64,000 nt of DNA from Neisseria subflava (GTDB lineage: Bacteria; Pseudomonadota; Gammaproteobacteria; Burkholderiales; Neisseriaceae), in assembly GCF_024205745.1 (NCBI RefSeq), contig NZ_CP073117.1:1984001-2048000 (forward strand). The letters are read 5' to 3'. The position numbers were made by a program, and so were the translations under genes. The notes beneath the pieces are model-generated. The model saw nothing but the letters and a program-made list of their open reading frames with translations. It ran no database searches and was not told the origin of the DNA. Below are positions 1 to 8,418 of the stretch, piece by piece (positions within the stretch are counted from its first letter, which is position 1; each line of letters begins with the position of its first letter).

Positions 1-1
1 A

Positions 2-619
2 GACATTCGCATGATTATTGCCCACTTAGGCAACGGCGCATCCATTACCGCCATCCGAAACGGCAAATCCGTTGACACCAGTATGGGCTTCACGCCGATC
101 GAAGGTTTGGTAATGGGTACACGTTGCGGCGACATCGACCCGGGCGTATACAGCTATCTGACTTCACACGCCGGTTTGGATGTTGCCCAAGTTGATGAAA
201 TGCTGAACAAAAAATCAGGCTTGCTCGGTATTTCCGAACTCTCCAACGACTGCCGTTCTTTGGAAATCGCTGCGGACGAAGGTCATGAAGGCGCACGTTT
301 GGCTCTGGAAGTCATGACTTACCGCCTTGCCAAATACATTGCTTCGATGGCTGTGGCTTGTGGCGGCGTTGACGCGCTCGTGTTTACCGGCGGTATCGGC
401 GAAAACTCGCGTAATATCCGCGCTAAAACTGTTTCCTACTTGGATTTCTTAGGTCTGCACATCGACACCAAAGCCAATATGGACAAACGCTACGGAAACT
501 CCGGTATCATCAGCCCGACAGGTTCTATGCCGGCTGTTTTGGTCGTTCCAACCAATGAAGAGCTGATGATTGCCCACGATACTGCTCAGTTGGCCGGCTT
601 TATGGAAGAAGCAGGCTAG
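2..619 (+). CDS. ackA: Acetate kinase, C-terminal half (5' end outside window)
   Basis: Acetate kinase makes acetyl phosphate and ADP from acetate and ATP, reversibly, in the cytosolic Pta-AckA pathway. The frame is already open at base 2, upstream of the first Met at 11, so the gene begins before the window; about 205 of the roughly 400 residues usual for the family are present. The phosphate-binding motif HLGNGAS lies at the start, followed by a GTRCGDIDPG loop and the FTGGIGENS nucleotide-binding motif of the acetate/sugar kinase (ASKHA) fold. The C-terminus is of normal length. It ends facing purM across a shared bidirectional terminator. Confidence 0.95.
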   Translation, partial: DIRMIIAHLGNGASITAIRNGKSVDTSMGFTPIEGLVMGTRCGDIDPGVYSYLTSHAGLDVAQVDEMLNKKSGLLGISELSNDCRSLEIAADEGHEGARLALEVMTYRLAKYIASMAVACGGVDALVFTGGIGENSRNIRAKTVSYLDFLGLHIDTKANMDKRYGNSGIISPTGSMPAVLVVPTNEELMIAHDTAQLAGFMEEAG

Positions 620-649
620 GGCGGAGATTTCCCTAAATCATAAACAATA

Positions 650-678
650 AAAAGTGCGGATTCATCATCCGCACTTTT
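650..678. terminator. Bidirectional terminator between ackA and purM
   Basis: Perfect 12-bp arms (AAAAGTGCGGAT and its complement) with a 5-base loop, A-rich on one side and T-rich on the other, so it can end transcription of both convergent genes. It is not a DUS pair. Confidence 0.85.
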
Positions 679-693
679 TTAATTACAGCTTAA

Positions 694-1728
694 TCAAGCC
701 ACTTGAGTTTGATGTTCGTCGCCGTTGCGCTCACGAACTGCGCCCAAACGGTAAACGGTTTCGCCTTGTTCGCTCAAGAATGCCTGTACTGCATCGGCAT
801 CTTCTTTGGCAATGATAACGACCATGCCGATACCGCAGTTGAATGTACGGTACATTTCTTGGGTTTCCACATTGCCTGCTTTTTGCAGCCATTGGAACAG
901 TTTAGGCAATTCCCACGCTTTGGCATCGATTTGTGCGACGGTATTTTCAGGCAAAACGCGAGGTACGTTTTCGGTAATGCCGCCGCCGGTAATATGGGCC
1001 ATGCCTTTAATGGTGAATTTTTCCAAAGCGGCAAGGATAGGTTTCACATACAGGCGGGTAGGGGCAATGATGGCTTCGCGCAATGTTTTACCGTTGTCAA
1101 ATTCCGCGTCCAAATCGGGATTGTCGCGCTCGATGATTTTACGTACCAACGAATAGCCGTTGGAGTGTGCGCCGTTGGAAGCCAAGCCCAAAACAACGTC
1201 TCCGGCCTGAATGCTGCGGCCGTTGATGACGCGTTCTTTTTCAACCACGCCGACGGCAAAACCGGCCAAGTCGTATTCGCCTTCGGGATACATGCCCGGC
1301 ATTTCGGCAGTTTCACCGCCAATCAAAGCGCAACCGGATTCTTCGCAGCCTTGGGCAATGCCTTTAATCACATCAGTCGCGCGGGCAACATCCAGCTTGC
1401 CGCAAGCGAAATAGTCCAAGAAGAACAAAGGTTCCGCACCTTGAACCAAAATGTCGTTGACGCTCATGGCAACCAAATCGATGCCGACGGTATCGTGTTT
1501 GTCCCAGTCGAATGCCAGTTTCAGCTTGGTACCGACGCCGTCCGTACCGGAAACCAATACCGGATTTTTGTATTTTTTGCCGATTTCGACCAAAGCGCCG
1601 AAACCGCCCAAATCACCCAACACTTCAGGGCGCATAGTACGCTTGGCAAAAGGTTTGATGTTTTCGACCAGTTGATCGCCTGCGTCGATATCCACGCCTG
1701 CGTCACGATAGCTCAAAGAAGTGCTCAT
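694..1728 (-). CDS. purM: Phosphoribosylformylglycinamidine cyclo-ligase (AIR synthetase)
   Basis: PurM closes the imidazole ring of purines, turning FGAM into AIR with ATP in the cytosol. The 344-residue length is normal. Family motifs are visible: [12 protein letters not shown] at the N-terminus, [11 protein letters not shown] in the ATP-binding core, the [12 protein letters not shown] helix, [12 protein letters not shown] in the middle, and [10 protein letters not shown] in the C-terminal AIRS domain. The ATG is preceded by AAGGAAATCCA, a good ribosome binding site. It stands alone, divergent from the permease gene to its right. Confidence 0.97.
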   Translation of the reverse strand: MSTSLSYRDAGVDIDAGDQLVENIKPFAKRTMRPEVLGDLGGFGALVEIGKKYKNPVLVSGTDGVGTKLKLAFDWDKHDTVGIDLVAMSVNDILVQGAEPLFFLDYFACGKLDVARATDVIKGIAQGCEESGCALIGGETAEMPGMYPEGEYDLAGFAVGVVEKERVINGRSIQAGDVVLGLASNGAHSNGYSLVRKIIERDNPDLDAEFDNGKTLREAIIAPTRLYVKPILAALEKFTIKGMAHITGGGITENVPRVLPENTVAQIDAKAWELPKLFQWLQKAGNVETQEMYRTFNCGIGMVVIIAKEDADAVQAFLSEQGETVYRLGAVRERNGDEHQTQVA

Positions 1729-1841
1729 TGGATTTCCTTATTCGGGTATGGGTAGATTGTCGGAGCGTATTTTATCTTAAATTAAGGGATTCAGGCTGAA
1801 TTTTTTGGCATTATTGTCAACAATTTTATTTTATCTTAATA

Positions 1842-1862
1842 GCCGTCTTACTTTCAGACGGC
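1842..1862. terminator. Short inverted half-DUS hairpin
   Basis: GCCGTCT and AGACGGC arms around a 7-base loop, one arm being part of a DUS (TTTCAGACGGCC). It lies in the 5' region ahead of the permease gene and behind the purM promoter region, so a terminator role is uncertain. Confidence 0.4.
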
Positions 1863-1929
1863 CTTTGTGAATCTGTTATACTGCTTATTTATTTTGAAAA
1901 CCTTAAGCATCAACTGGGGAACACCTTTT

Positions 1930-3000
1930 ATGTATCAAAAGAAAACGCGCGGCGCAAAACCGTGGATTATTATGGCTTGCGTCATCGCAGCCTTTATTTG
2001 GCTTTTATATGCTTTGGGCGATGTTTTGACACCGTTTATTGTGGCCGCCGTTTTGGCCTATGTTTTGAATCCCTTGGTTGAGTGGCTGCAATTGAAGCGT
2101 ATCCGTCGCGCGCCGGCCTCTATGATTATTATGGCGTTTGCCTTGCTGGTATTGCTGTCGTTGGTACTGATTATCGTGCCTATGTTGTTGAACCAGTTTA
2201 ACAATCTGGCCGAACGCCTGCCACAAATCGTAGGCTTTGTTCAAAACAAATTGCTGCCGTGGCTCAATAGCGTCAGCGGGGATTATATTCAAATCGATCA
2301 AGAATCAATTATTGCATGGTTGCAGTCGCATACGGATGAGTTGAGCAATACGCTTAAAGAATGGATTCCTACCTTGATGCGTCAAAGCGGCAACGTGATC
2401 AGCGGCGTCAGCAATTTGGTGTTGTTGCCTTTGTTGCTGTATTACTTCTTGTTGGATTGGAAACGTTGGTCTTCCGGAATCAGCAAATTGGTTCCGCGTC
2501 GTTTTATCGAAACCTACACGCGTATCAGCAGCAATATGGATGAAGTTTTGGGCGAGTTCCTGCGCGGCCAGCTGATGGTTATGATGATTATGGGCTTGAT
2601 CTATGGCTTGGGCTTGATGCTGGTCGGTTTGGATTCCGGCTTTGCCATCGGTATGATTGCCGGTATTTTGGTATTTATTCCGTATTTGGGTGCATTTACC
2701 GGCCTTTTGCTGGCAACAGTTGCCGCACTTTTGCAATATGGCTCATGGCAGGGCTTGTTGATGGTCTGGGCTGTATTCGGTGTCGGACAATTCTTGGAAA
2801 GCTATTTCATTACACCTAAAATCGTCGGTGATCGCATTGGTTTGTCTCCGTTCTGGGTGATTTTCTCGTTGATGGCTTTCGGACAACTGATGGGTTTTGT
2901 CGGTATGCTTGCCGGCCTGCCGCTTGCCGCTGTAACGCTGGTTTTATTGCGTGAAGGCGCATCTGCCTATTTCGGCAGCCGTTTCTACAAACATAAATAA
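1930..3000 (+). CDS. AI-2E family transporter (PerM/YdiK-type permease)
   Basis: A 356-residue inner-membrane protein of the AI-2E (UPF0118) family, which includes PerM, YdiK and TqsA; substrates are known for few members. The frame is open upstream, but ATG 1930 is preferred because GGGGAAC lies just ahead of it and the protein then starts with a short basic segment and a first membrane helix (IIMACVIAAFIWLLYAL). The profile is the usual one: two N-terminal helices, a soluble middle region (about 95-150), then a bundle of helices including GLIYGLGLMLVGLDSGF and the conserved FIPYLG motif near residue 255. The exact substrate cannot be told from sequence. Confidence 0.88.
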   Translation: MYQKKTRGAKPWIIMACVIAAFIWLLYALGDVLTPFIVAAVLAYVLNPLVEWLQLKRIRRAPASMIIMAFALLVLLSLVLIIVPMLLNQFNNLAERLPQIVGFVQNKLLPWLNSVSGDYIQIDQESIIAWLQSHTDELSNTLKEWIPTLMRQSGNVISGVSNLVLLPLLLYYFLLDWKRWSSGISKLVPRRFIETYTRISSNMDEVLGEFLRGQLMVMMIMGLIYGLGLMLVGLDSGFAIGMIAGILVFIPYLGAFTGLLLATVAALLQYGSWQGLLMVWAVFGVGQFLESYFITPKIVGDRIGLSPFWVIFSLMAFGQLMGFVGMLAGLPLAAVTLVLLREGASAYFGSRFYKHK

Positions 3001-3014
3001 ATCGATAATATTAA

Positions 3015-3044
3015 GGCCGTCTGAAATCCAAGTTTCAGACGGCC
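3015..3044. terminator. Inverted DUS pair
   Basis: GGCCGTCTGAAA and TTTCAGACGGCC around a 6-base spacer, directly after the permease gene. Such pairs serve as terminators as well as uptake signals in Neisseria. Confidence 0.75.
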
Positions 3045-3066
3045 ATTGATAACAAAGGAAGTCTAT

Positions 3067-3783
3067 ATGTTAGCCATTATTGGTGGCAGCGGTTTGACCA
3101 AACTGCCGGAACTCGAAATTACTGAACGAAAAATCGTACGCACCCCTTACGGCTTAACCAGCAGCCCTATTTTGTTCGGCAGGTTGGGGCGCTTGGATAT
3201 TGTTTTCCTCGCCCGACACGGCTTCAGTCATACCATCGCGCCGCATGAAATCAACTACCGCGCCAATATCTGGGCGTTGCACTCTTTAGGCGTCGAAAAC
3301 ATCATTGCCATTTCTTCAGTCGTCGGTATCAATCCTGATTTTGAAAACGGCAGTCTGGTGTTGCCGGACGATTTGATCGACTATACCTATGGCCGTAAAG
3401 ATACTTTTTTTGAAGGCCAAGAATGTCCGGTTGTCCATACCGATTTTTTCAACCCTTATTGCGATGAATTGCGACAAGAATTGTTGAATATCACGAAAGC
3501 GCACAATGTGCCGATTTACGACTCCGCCGTTTATGGCTGCCTGCAAGGCCCGCGCCGTCCGACCCGCGCAGAAATCGCCCGTTATCGACGTGACGGCGTA
3601 GATGTACTCGGTATGACCGGCATGCCTGAAGCCGTTTTGGCTAGGGAGTTAAAAATGGCCTATGCCCACTTTTGCAGCGTCAGCAGTATTGATTGCTTTG
3701 ATAATGGAAAAGGAAATGAAGGCTGTAACGAACAGGTTTCTATGACAATGACCAAAATCCGACAATTATTGAATGGTTTGTAA
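3067..3783 (+). CDS. 5'-methylthioadenosine / S-methyl-5'-thioinosine phosphorylase family protein
   Basis: A 238-residue member of the trimeric purine nucleoside phosphorylase/MTAP family. These cytosolic enzymes cleave methylthio-nucleosides with phosphate to give the base and methylthioribose 1-phosphate in the methionine-salvage side of polyamine metabolism. Visible motifs are the N-terminal IIGGSGL phosphate loop, LARHG, HEINYRAN (phosphate/ribose binding), an AISSVVGIN segment, and GMTGMPEA near residue 190 (substrate binding). ATG 3067 is chosen for its AAAGGAAG ribosome binding site. Some bacterial members prefer methylthioinosine; the sequence alone does not settle adenosine versus inosine specificity. 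Confidence 0.88.
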   Translation: MLAIIGGSGLTKLPELEITERKIVRTPYGLTSSPILFGRLGRLDIVFLARHGFSHTIAPHEINYRANIWALHSLGVENIIAISSVVGINPDFENGSLVLPDDLIDYTYGRKDTFFEGQECPVVHTDFFNPYCDELRQELLNITKAHNVPIYDSAVYGCLQGPRRPTRAEIARYRRDGVDVLGMTGMPEAVLARELKMAYAHFCSVSSIDCFDNGKGNEGCNEQVSMTMTKIRQLLNGL

Positions 3784-3791
3784 CTGATAAT

Positions 3792-3819
3792 GCCGTCTGA
3801 AATGATGTTTTCAGACGGC
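3792..3819. terminator. Inverted AT-type DUS pair
   Basis: ATGCCGTCTGAAA and its complement around a short loop, followed by TTGTTTT; lies between the phosphorylase gene and a convergent hypothetical gene. Confidence 0.75.
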
Positions 3820-3829
3820 ATTGTTTTAT

Positions 3830-4336
3830 TTAAGAAGCCGTTTCACGTGCCCAATGGGGCAGGGAGGCTTTTTGTTTGCGGAACGAGGCAAGTTTCATAC
3901 CCCGACATTTTTCAAAAATCAATTCGACCCCGCTTTGCAGCTGCAAAATCAAATTGGTATGCGTTTCCGTTTTAATAAAATCAATATTGCGTTGCACCAA
4001 GCGCTGAATGACGGCATAAACATCAAGGCAGCCATTTGCAAAAAACCACGGATTTAACTTTACCCAACGGCCACCGCTTAATGCAGCATCAGGCTGAAAA
4101 TCAGCGCGAATCTGAGTCAGCCGATTATCGGAGAAATGCAGTTCGATATCGCCATAAAGCCAAATATTCCAGCCATTTTGCACCAACAAGCCTTTAGGGA
4201 CGCAATCAGGCGCAGGAAACATCTGCAAAATAGACTCTGCAGATTGTCCGATTTCCAGATAGTCAAACCGGCCGGTATACAAAAAATCATAAATATCAAC
4301 GGCAATAGGAAAGTGGTAGCGCATGGCAACAACCAT
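3830..4336 (-). CDS. Hypothetical protein (small cytosolic, unknown)
   Basis: I do not recognise this 168-residue protein. It has no signal peptide or membrane helix, is rich in aromatic residues, and contains YDFLYTGRFDYLEIGQS near the N-terminus and VELIFEKCRGMKLASF near the C-terminus. The overall look (an alternation of short strands with a W- and D-rich middle) recalls small immunity-type or SMI1-like cytosolic proteins, but no diagnostic motif is seen. The start is uncertain: ATG at 4336 or 4324, or TTG at 4354, none with a clear ribosome binding site. It is convergent with the phosphorylase gene and separated from the hom operon by a hairpin. Confidence 0.6.
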   Translation of the reverse strand: MVVAMRYHFPIAVDIYDFLYTGRFDYLEIGQSAESILQMFPAPDCVPKGLLVQNGWNIWLYGDIELHFSDNRLTQIRADFQPDAALSGGRWVKLNPWFFANGCLDVYAVIQRLVQRNIDFIKTETHTNLILQLQSGVELIFEKCRGMKLASFRKQKASLPHWARETAS

Positions 4337-4416
4337 AGAAAAGCAATTAACCAAGCTATCTTAAACTTAAACCATAATGAAATCAATTCTTATTACTATT
4401 TATTCAATATAAGAAA

Positions 4417-4440
4417 GGCCGTCTGGAATTTCAGACGGCC
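4417..4440. terminator. Near-perfect DUS hairpin
   Basis: AGGCCGTCTGGAA against TTTCAGACGGCC (one arm carries a G in the DUS). It lies downstream of the hom operon on the minus strand. Confidence 0.65.
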
Positions 4441-4469
4441 TTGTATCTTTAGTTTAAATCGATATTGGT

Positions 4470-4904
4470 TTACTCAGCCTTTAAATCAGCCACGCATTGC
4501 TTATCGCGTGCCTCAAAAGCTTCCGCGCCACCCAAGAGCTTGAGTTGCTCCTCAGGGCTGATTTTGCCGAAGTTTCGGATTTGCTCGTCAGAGAGTTTGC
4601 TTAAAGGCTGATCCCACATGCAGACACAATAGTCTTGAGCCAATTTCTCGTTTTGCGCATCCAAACCTTTTGCCTTCAAATCAGCTTGCCATTTTTCGGC
4701 AAAAGGAATGTTTTTCACACAAGATTCCACCACATTTTGTTTCATCTGCGGCTTGTTCATCGCGCATTGTGAGAGCAGGGCGGTCAGAGCCAGCAAAGAC
4801 AAAATAATCCATGCCCAAATGCGGATGGTGCGGATTTTTGCCTTGGCTTTCTTTCTGGCCGCCAGTTGTTCTTCAGACGGCCTTTCCGTTTGTTGCTCAG
4901 TCAT
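4470..4904 (-). CDS. Single-span membrane protein, hypothetical
   Basis: A 144-residue protein with a charged, Q/E/K-rich cytosolic N-terminus (1-27), one membrane helix (about 30-48, IWAWIILSLLALTALL) and a periplasmic C-terminal part with four cysteines (ESCVKNI, DYCVCMW, KQCVAD) that could form disulfides. Its ATG overlaps the hom stop by 8 bases, so it is translationally coupled to homoserine dehydrogenase. A DUS lies inside the N-terminal coding part (around 4872). Function unknown. Confidence 0.8.
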   Translation of the reverse strand: MTEQQTERPSEEQLAARKKAKAKIRTIRIWAWIILSLLALTALLSQCAMNKPQMKQNVVESCVKNIPFAEKWQADLKAKGLDAQNEKLAQDYCVCMWDQPLSKLSDEQIRNFGKISPEEQLKLLGGAEAFEARDKQCVADLKAE

Positions 4905-6204
4905 GCAGGCTTTCCATGCGGATCATGGTGATTGGAGCATCCACGCAGCTCAGAGCCTCAATCGCTGCGATAGCACGTTTGACATTGTGTTCCACTGTGG
5001 TGTGGGTCAGAATCACAATTTCGGCAGTGCTTTGATTGATCACGCCTTTTTGAATCAGAGCCTCGATAGAAACATTTTCTTTGGCCAAGAGTGCGGCAAT
5101 TTGACCCAAAGTGCCAGGTTCGTCAGTTGCTTGAACGCGCAGATAGTAGCTGCTGGTAATTTCATCCATAGGCAGAATATTTTGCGCTTGAACTTGTGAA
5201 GGCTGGAATGCCAAGTGAGGAACACGATGGTCAGTTTCTGCTTCAATCAGGCGGGCAATATCAATAATGTCGGCAACCACGGCAGAAGCAGTCGGCAATG
5301 CACCGGCGCCCGCACCATAATACAAGGTTTCTCCAACCATATCGGCATTGACACGGACGGCATTCATCACGCCGTTAACGTTAGCCAACAGACGGCTTTC
5401 AGGAATCAGAGTAGGGTGTACACGCAACTCGATGCCTTTGTCGGTTTTACGGGTAATACCCAATAATTTGATGCGATAGCCAAACTCTTCAGCGTATTTG
5501 ATATCACGGCTGTCGAGTTTGCTGATGCCTTCCAAATAGCAGGCAGAAAAATTCATTGGTGTACCGAATGCCAATGCGCTCATGATAGTGATTTTATGGC
5601 CGGCATCATGACCTTCGATATCAAAAGTAGGGTCAGCTTCTGCATAGCCCAAAGCTTGAGCTTCTTTCAATACGTCTGCAAACGCGCTGCCTTTTTCGCG
5701 CATTTCAGTAAGAATGAAGTTGCTGGTACCATTAATAATACCGGCAATACTGCGGATTTGGTTTGCAGCCAAGCCTTCACGCAAAGCCTTGATGATAGGG
5801 ATACCGCCGGCAACAGCAGCTTCAAACTGCACCATGACATTTTTTTCTTCCGCCAAAGGGAAAATTTCATTGCCGTATTCAGCCAGCAGTTTTTTATTGG
5901 CGGTAACAATGTGTTTGCCGTTTTCAATTGCTTTCAATACCACATCTTTGGCAATACCTGTACCACCAAATAATTCAACAACAACATCAACATTTTGATG
6001 TTGAACCAGCTCAAACGGATCTTTGATAAAAACAGCATTCGGGCAAATTTGTTTGGCTTTTTCTTCGCTCAAATCACAAACAGCAGAAATACGGACTTCA
6101 CGTCCCAAGCGGCGGCTAATTTCCGCAGCGTTGTCCTGCAATACAGTGGCCGTACCGCCACCGACTGTACCCAAACCTAAAAGACCGATATTTACTGGCT
6201 TCAT
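4897..6204 (-). CDS. hom: Homoserine dehydrogenase
   Basis: Reduces aspartate semialdehyde to homoserine with NAD(P)H, the branch point to threonine and methionine, in the cytosol. The 435 residues match the monofunctional form. Order of domains: N-terminal Rossmann fold with GLGTVGGGT (about 10-18), a catalytic core with ANKKLLAEYG and the signature region GIINGTSNFILTEM to GHDAGHKI (about 155-215), and a C-terminal ACT domain (about 350-430, YYLRVQATDEPGTLGQIA) that suggests feedback control by threonine. It leads a two-gene unit with the overlapping membrane protein gene. Confidence 0.97.
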   Translation of the reverse strand: MKPVNIGLLGLGTVGGGTATVLQDNAAEISRRLGREVRISAVCDLSEEKAKQICPNAVFIKDPFELVQHQNVDVVVELFGGTGIAKDVVLKAIENGKHIVTANKKLLAEYGNEIFPLAEEKNVMVQFEAAVAGGIPIIKALREGLAANQIRSIAGIINGTSNFILTEMREKGSAFADVLKEAQALGYAEADPTFDIEGHDAGHKITIMSALAFGTPMNFSACYLEGISKLDSRDIKYAEEFGYRIKLLGITRKTDKGIELRVHPTLIPESRLLANVNGVMNAVRVNADMVGETLYYGAGAGALPTASAVVADIIDIARLIEAETDHRVPHLAFQPSQVQAQNILPMDEITSSYYLRVQATDEPGTLGQIAALLAKENVSIEALIQKGVINQSTAEIVILTHTTVEHNVKRAIAAIEALSCVDAPITMIRMESLHD

Positions 6205-6410
6205 TGTGTCTCCTTTTGAGCCGATACTTTAAAATAATCACGAAAAACCAAGGCTTGTTATAATCGCTTGCAATCGTAAATTCAGAGCAAAGCATCAATG
6301 CACAAGGTCAAACGTTGAATCCTACCTGATATTGCTTGATTTTGCACCTTTTTTTGCAAGTTTCCCAAGGCCGTCTGAAAAATCGTTCTACCATAAAAAC
6401 AGGAATTGCC

Positions 6411-6785
6411 ATGAAAATCACAGAAAACCATATTGATGAAACCGCATCATTTTTTTCATCCTCACAAGGCATATTGCAAATCGGTGAACAATCATATTCA
6501 GAACCTATTTGCTGGCAAGATGGCAAAGTGAGCATCATTCCTCAAACAACCATCGAAGAATTAAACGAACAAATTTTTATATCAGCAATTAAAACAGCAG
6601 AAAACCGTCCAGAAGTCATTATCATAGGTACAGGAGTAAAACAAAAATTTCTGCATCCCAAAATTGCAGCAGCCTTATCAGCTTACGGAATCGGTTTCGA
6701 ATGCATGAACACAGCTTCAGCTTGTAGAACTTTAGTTTTACTGCAAGGAGAAGGCCGAAGCACATGGGCTTGGTTGTGGCCATAA
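6411..6785 (+). CDS. Mth938-like (DUF498) domain protein
   Basis: A 124-residue protein of the Mth938/NDUFAF3-like fold. The core IIIGTGVKQKFLHP followed by GIGFECMNTASACRTLVLLQGEGR is the family signature. Mitochondrial relatives assist complex I assembly; the bacterial role is not established. ATG 6411 is chosen for the AGGAATTGCC leader; the longer open frame upstream contains a DUS and is not protein-like. The left copy of a direct repeat begins about 45 bases after its stop. Confidence 0.85.
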   Translation: MKITENHIDETASFFSSSQGILQIGEQSYSEPICWQDGKVSIIPQTTIEELNEQIFISAIKTAENRPEVIIIGTGVKQKFLHPKIAAALSAYGIGFECMNTASACRTLVLLQGEGRSTWAWLWP

Positions 6786-6829
6786 TTATAGAAAAGGCGT
6801 TTACATCATACCGACAGAAATAAGTTCGC

Positions 6830-6960
6830 ATAATTTATATTATGTTAAATTCATAATGACAGCATTTTAGCCTGCTAACTCCTGTTTCGCTCAGTAGTAC
6901 AATCACTTACAAAATTCAAAAGTAAAAGGCCGTCTGAAAGGTTTTGCAGACGGCCTTTTA
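6830..6960 (+). repeat. Left copy of ~130-bp direct repeat bracketing the accessory segment
   Basis: Shares most bases with 12702-12829, including the runs TAATTTATATTATGTTAAAT, CTAACTCCTGTTTC and AACAATCACTTAC-like blocks, and ends in an inverted DUS pair (6929-6956). About 85% identical by eye. The left end follows the Mth938-like gene, the right copy precedes the ChuY-like gene. Confidence 0.75.
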
Positions 6961-7359
6961 TCAAATGCTCCAGCTTTTTCTCAATAAATCCCTTGTTGTT
7001 AAATCCCCGGTTCTTTCAATTTCATCCAGCATTCTTTTAGTTGTAATAACAAAACGGTTGTAGTGCAGCCCGCTTTCTTCGTCGTAATACTGACCTTGGA
7101 AGCGGAATGGAATGTCGGCTTTGAGGCCGTCTGAAACGGTTTCGTTACGGATTCTGCCCCATGCTTCGTATTCCACCGTCCATACGGCTTCGCCTTTTGC
7201 ATTGTGTTCGGCAATCGGTGTGCCGAGATGGTCGAGTTGGTAATAAACCAATTCGGGCTGTGCTTCGGACTGCCCTTGGGGTTCGGGCGGGATTTTCAGC
7301 AGCGGATCGGTTTCGGGGTTGTAACCGTACGGTTCGGTGGATACCCAAATGTCTTTACT
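6961..7359 (-). pseudogene. RHS-repeat protein fragment (core domain end)
   Basis: The open frame starts immediately after an in-frame stop (7360-7362) and has no credible start codon or ribosome site. It encodes an RHS core end: STEPYGYNPETDPLLKIPPE, then the strongly conserved YYQLDHLGTP, WTVEYEAWGRI, FRFQGQYYDEESGLHYNR. Intact RHS proteins continue with RYYDP..GRF..DP; here the sequence after LHYNR diverges (FVITTKRMLDE...) and ends after about 30 residues. Most of the gene is missing at the 5' side. It lies downstream of a toxin tip and immunity gene on the same strand, the usual leftovers of RHS toxin-tip replacement. Confidence 0.8.
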
Positions 7360-7388
7360 CTATGGTGGTTTACTATTTTCAACTGAGA

Positions 7389-7427
7389 AGGTCGTCTGAA
7401 AAAAGGTTTGAACTTTTCAGACGACTT
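7389..7427. terminator. Inverted DUS pair of the AGGTCGTCTGAA dialect
   Basis: GTCGTCTGAAAA and TTTTCAGACGAC arms around an 11-base loop, between the RHS fragment and the immunity-type gene. The second G of the uptake core is T here, a variant known from the mucosa/sicca group. Confidence 0.6.
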
Positions 7428-7547
7428 TGTTAAGTAGAAAAAGTAGAGTCTAAATTTAGATAATAAATTAAACAAACTATATTTGATTAGAATCAGGCCA
7501 TTAATAATCTTTATTAAGGCATTGATCTTAATCTAAGCTAAAATTAA

Positions 7548-8093
7548 CTAAGCAAATATAAATCCTTTATCAAACCCATGTTCATGTAATTCAAATATTA
7601 ATTCATCAGAAAAAAATAAATCCGTTGAACATGCTGGGTTGTTATGCCTACCAATACCTATAACTTCCAGTGAATTGTCATTCAATTTCATATTATCTGA
7701 TGATAAAAACGAAGTATTCTCATCGATATAAATTCTTTCTGACTCTTGTTCATCAATTATATTTTCAGTATGCAATGAATTAATTAGAAAATATTTATCC
7801 AACAGAATAGTATCTTTACATAACAACTCAATTGGAATTATCTGAATCTCTTGATTATATTTATTTATTAAAAAATCAGCTAATTTTTTATCTACTAAAA
7901 TGGTTGTTGCATTAGTCAGTAGTATATAATGGTTTTTTAATTCCGTACTTTTTGCTTCTATTTCAAATCTAGGTATAAAATCTAAACTTAATCTTTTCGA
8001 GTCACAAAATCCCAAATAACTAAATTTATCTTGATCTAAATAAAAAGCTGAAAATTTCCCAGATTGATTTAATTCATATATACACTTTACCAT
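7548..8093 (-). CDS. Probable cytosolic immunity protein (Imm11/DUF1629-like)
   Basis: A 181-residue, very AT-rich, acidic protein without signal peptide. The segment LLDKYFLINSLHTENIIDEQESERIYID resembles the 'YY.lNvl...d.iD.e.S' pattern of the DUF1629/Imm11 immunity family, and the C-terminal GRHNNPACSTDLFFSDEL...HGFDKGFIF fits its 'gk...v.d.l...l...g.tG..F' ending. The assignment rests on pattern memory and is tentative. ATG follows AAGGAAG at a good distance and starts 23 bases after the stop of a toxin-tip fragment on the same strand, the standard order for a toxin/immunity pair. Confidence 0.65.
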   Translation of the reverse strand: MVKCIYELNQSGKFSAFYLDQDKFSYLGFCDSKRLSLDFIPRFEIEAKSTELKNHYILLTNATTILVDKKLADFLINKYNQEIQIIPIELLCKDTILLDKYFLINSLHTENIIDEQESERIYIDENTSFLSSDNMKLNDNSLEVIGIGRHNNPACSTDLFFSDELIFELHEHGFDKGFIFA

Positions 8094-8116
8094 TTCTTTC
8101 TTCCTTAATCATTTAA

Positions 8117-8332
8117 TCATAATTGTCCTGGTAATGGTTTTGCCCATTTTCTTCTATTCATATTAAGTGCTCTTTCCCCTGATATTAACTTAATTCTCTC
8201 TGCATCCATTATCTCAAAAAGTGCTAATTTATATTGTTCTTGATTCCATTTTTTTAGTTCTCCTTCTCGAACAACCCTATCCATTTGCCCTGATAAATAA
8301 CGATTGACTACTTCATCATGTCTTCCGCTACA
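8117..8332 (-). pseudogene. Polymorphic-toxin C-terminal fragment
   Basis: A 71-codon frame with no start of its own, bounded on the left by TGA (8117) and on the right by an in-frame TAG (8333). It reads CSGRHDEVVNRYL, then a helical basic stretch (ELKKWNQEQYKLALFEIMD, ERALNMNRRKWAKPLPGQL). SGRH followed by a helical tail is typical of the end of AHH/HNH-type nuclease tips of RHS and related toxins, but the catalytic part is not here, so the nuclease class is a guess. It precedes the immunity-type gene by 23 bases. Too short for an ORF search, but codon use and neighbour make it convincing as a relic. Confidence 0.55.
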
Positions 8333-8418
8333 CTAGTGTTGCACTTGAAATCCGAATCCAAGGACCCTTGTATATAAACTATTCATGATTTTCCCATCTG
8401 TTTTTTGAAAGTACCCAT

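Noticed and set aside
703-1755. Long plus-strand open frame (350 codons) opposite purM
   Set aside because: It is a shadow of purM: no ribosome site, no recognisable protein features, and purM on the minus strand has all family motifs.
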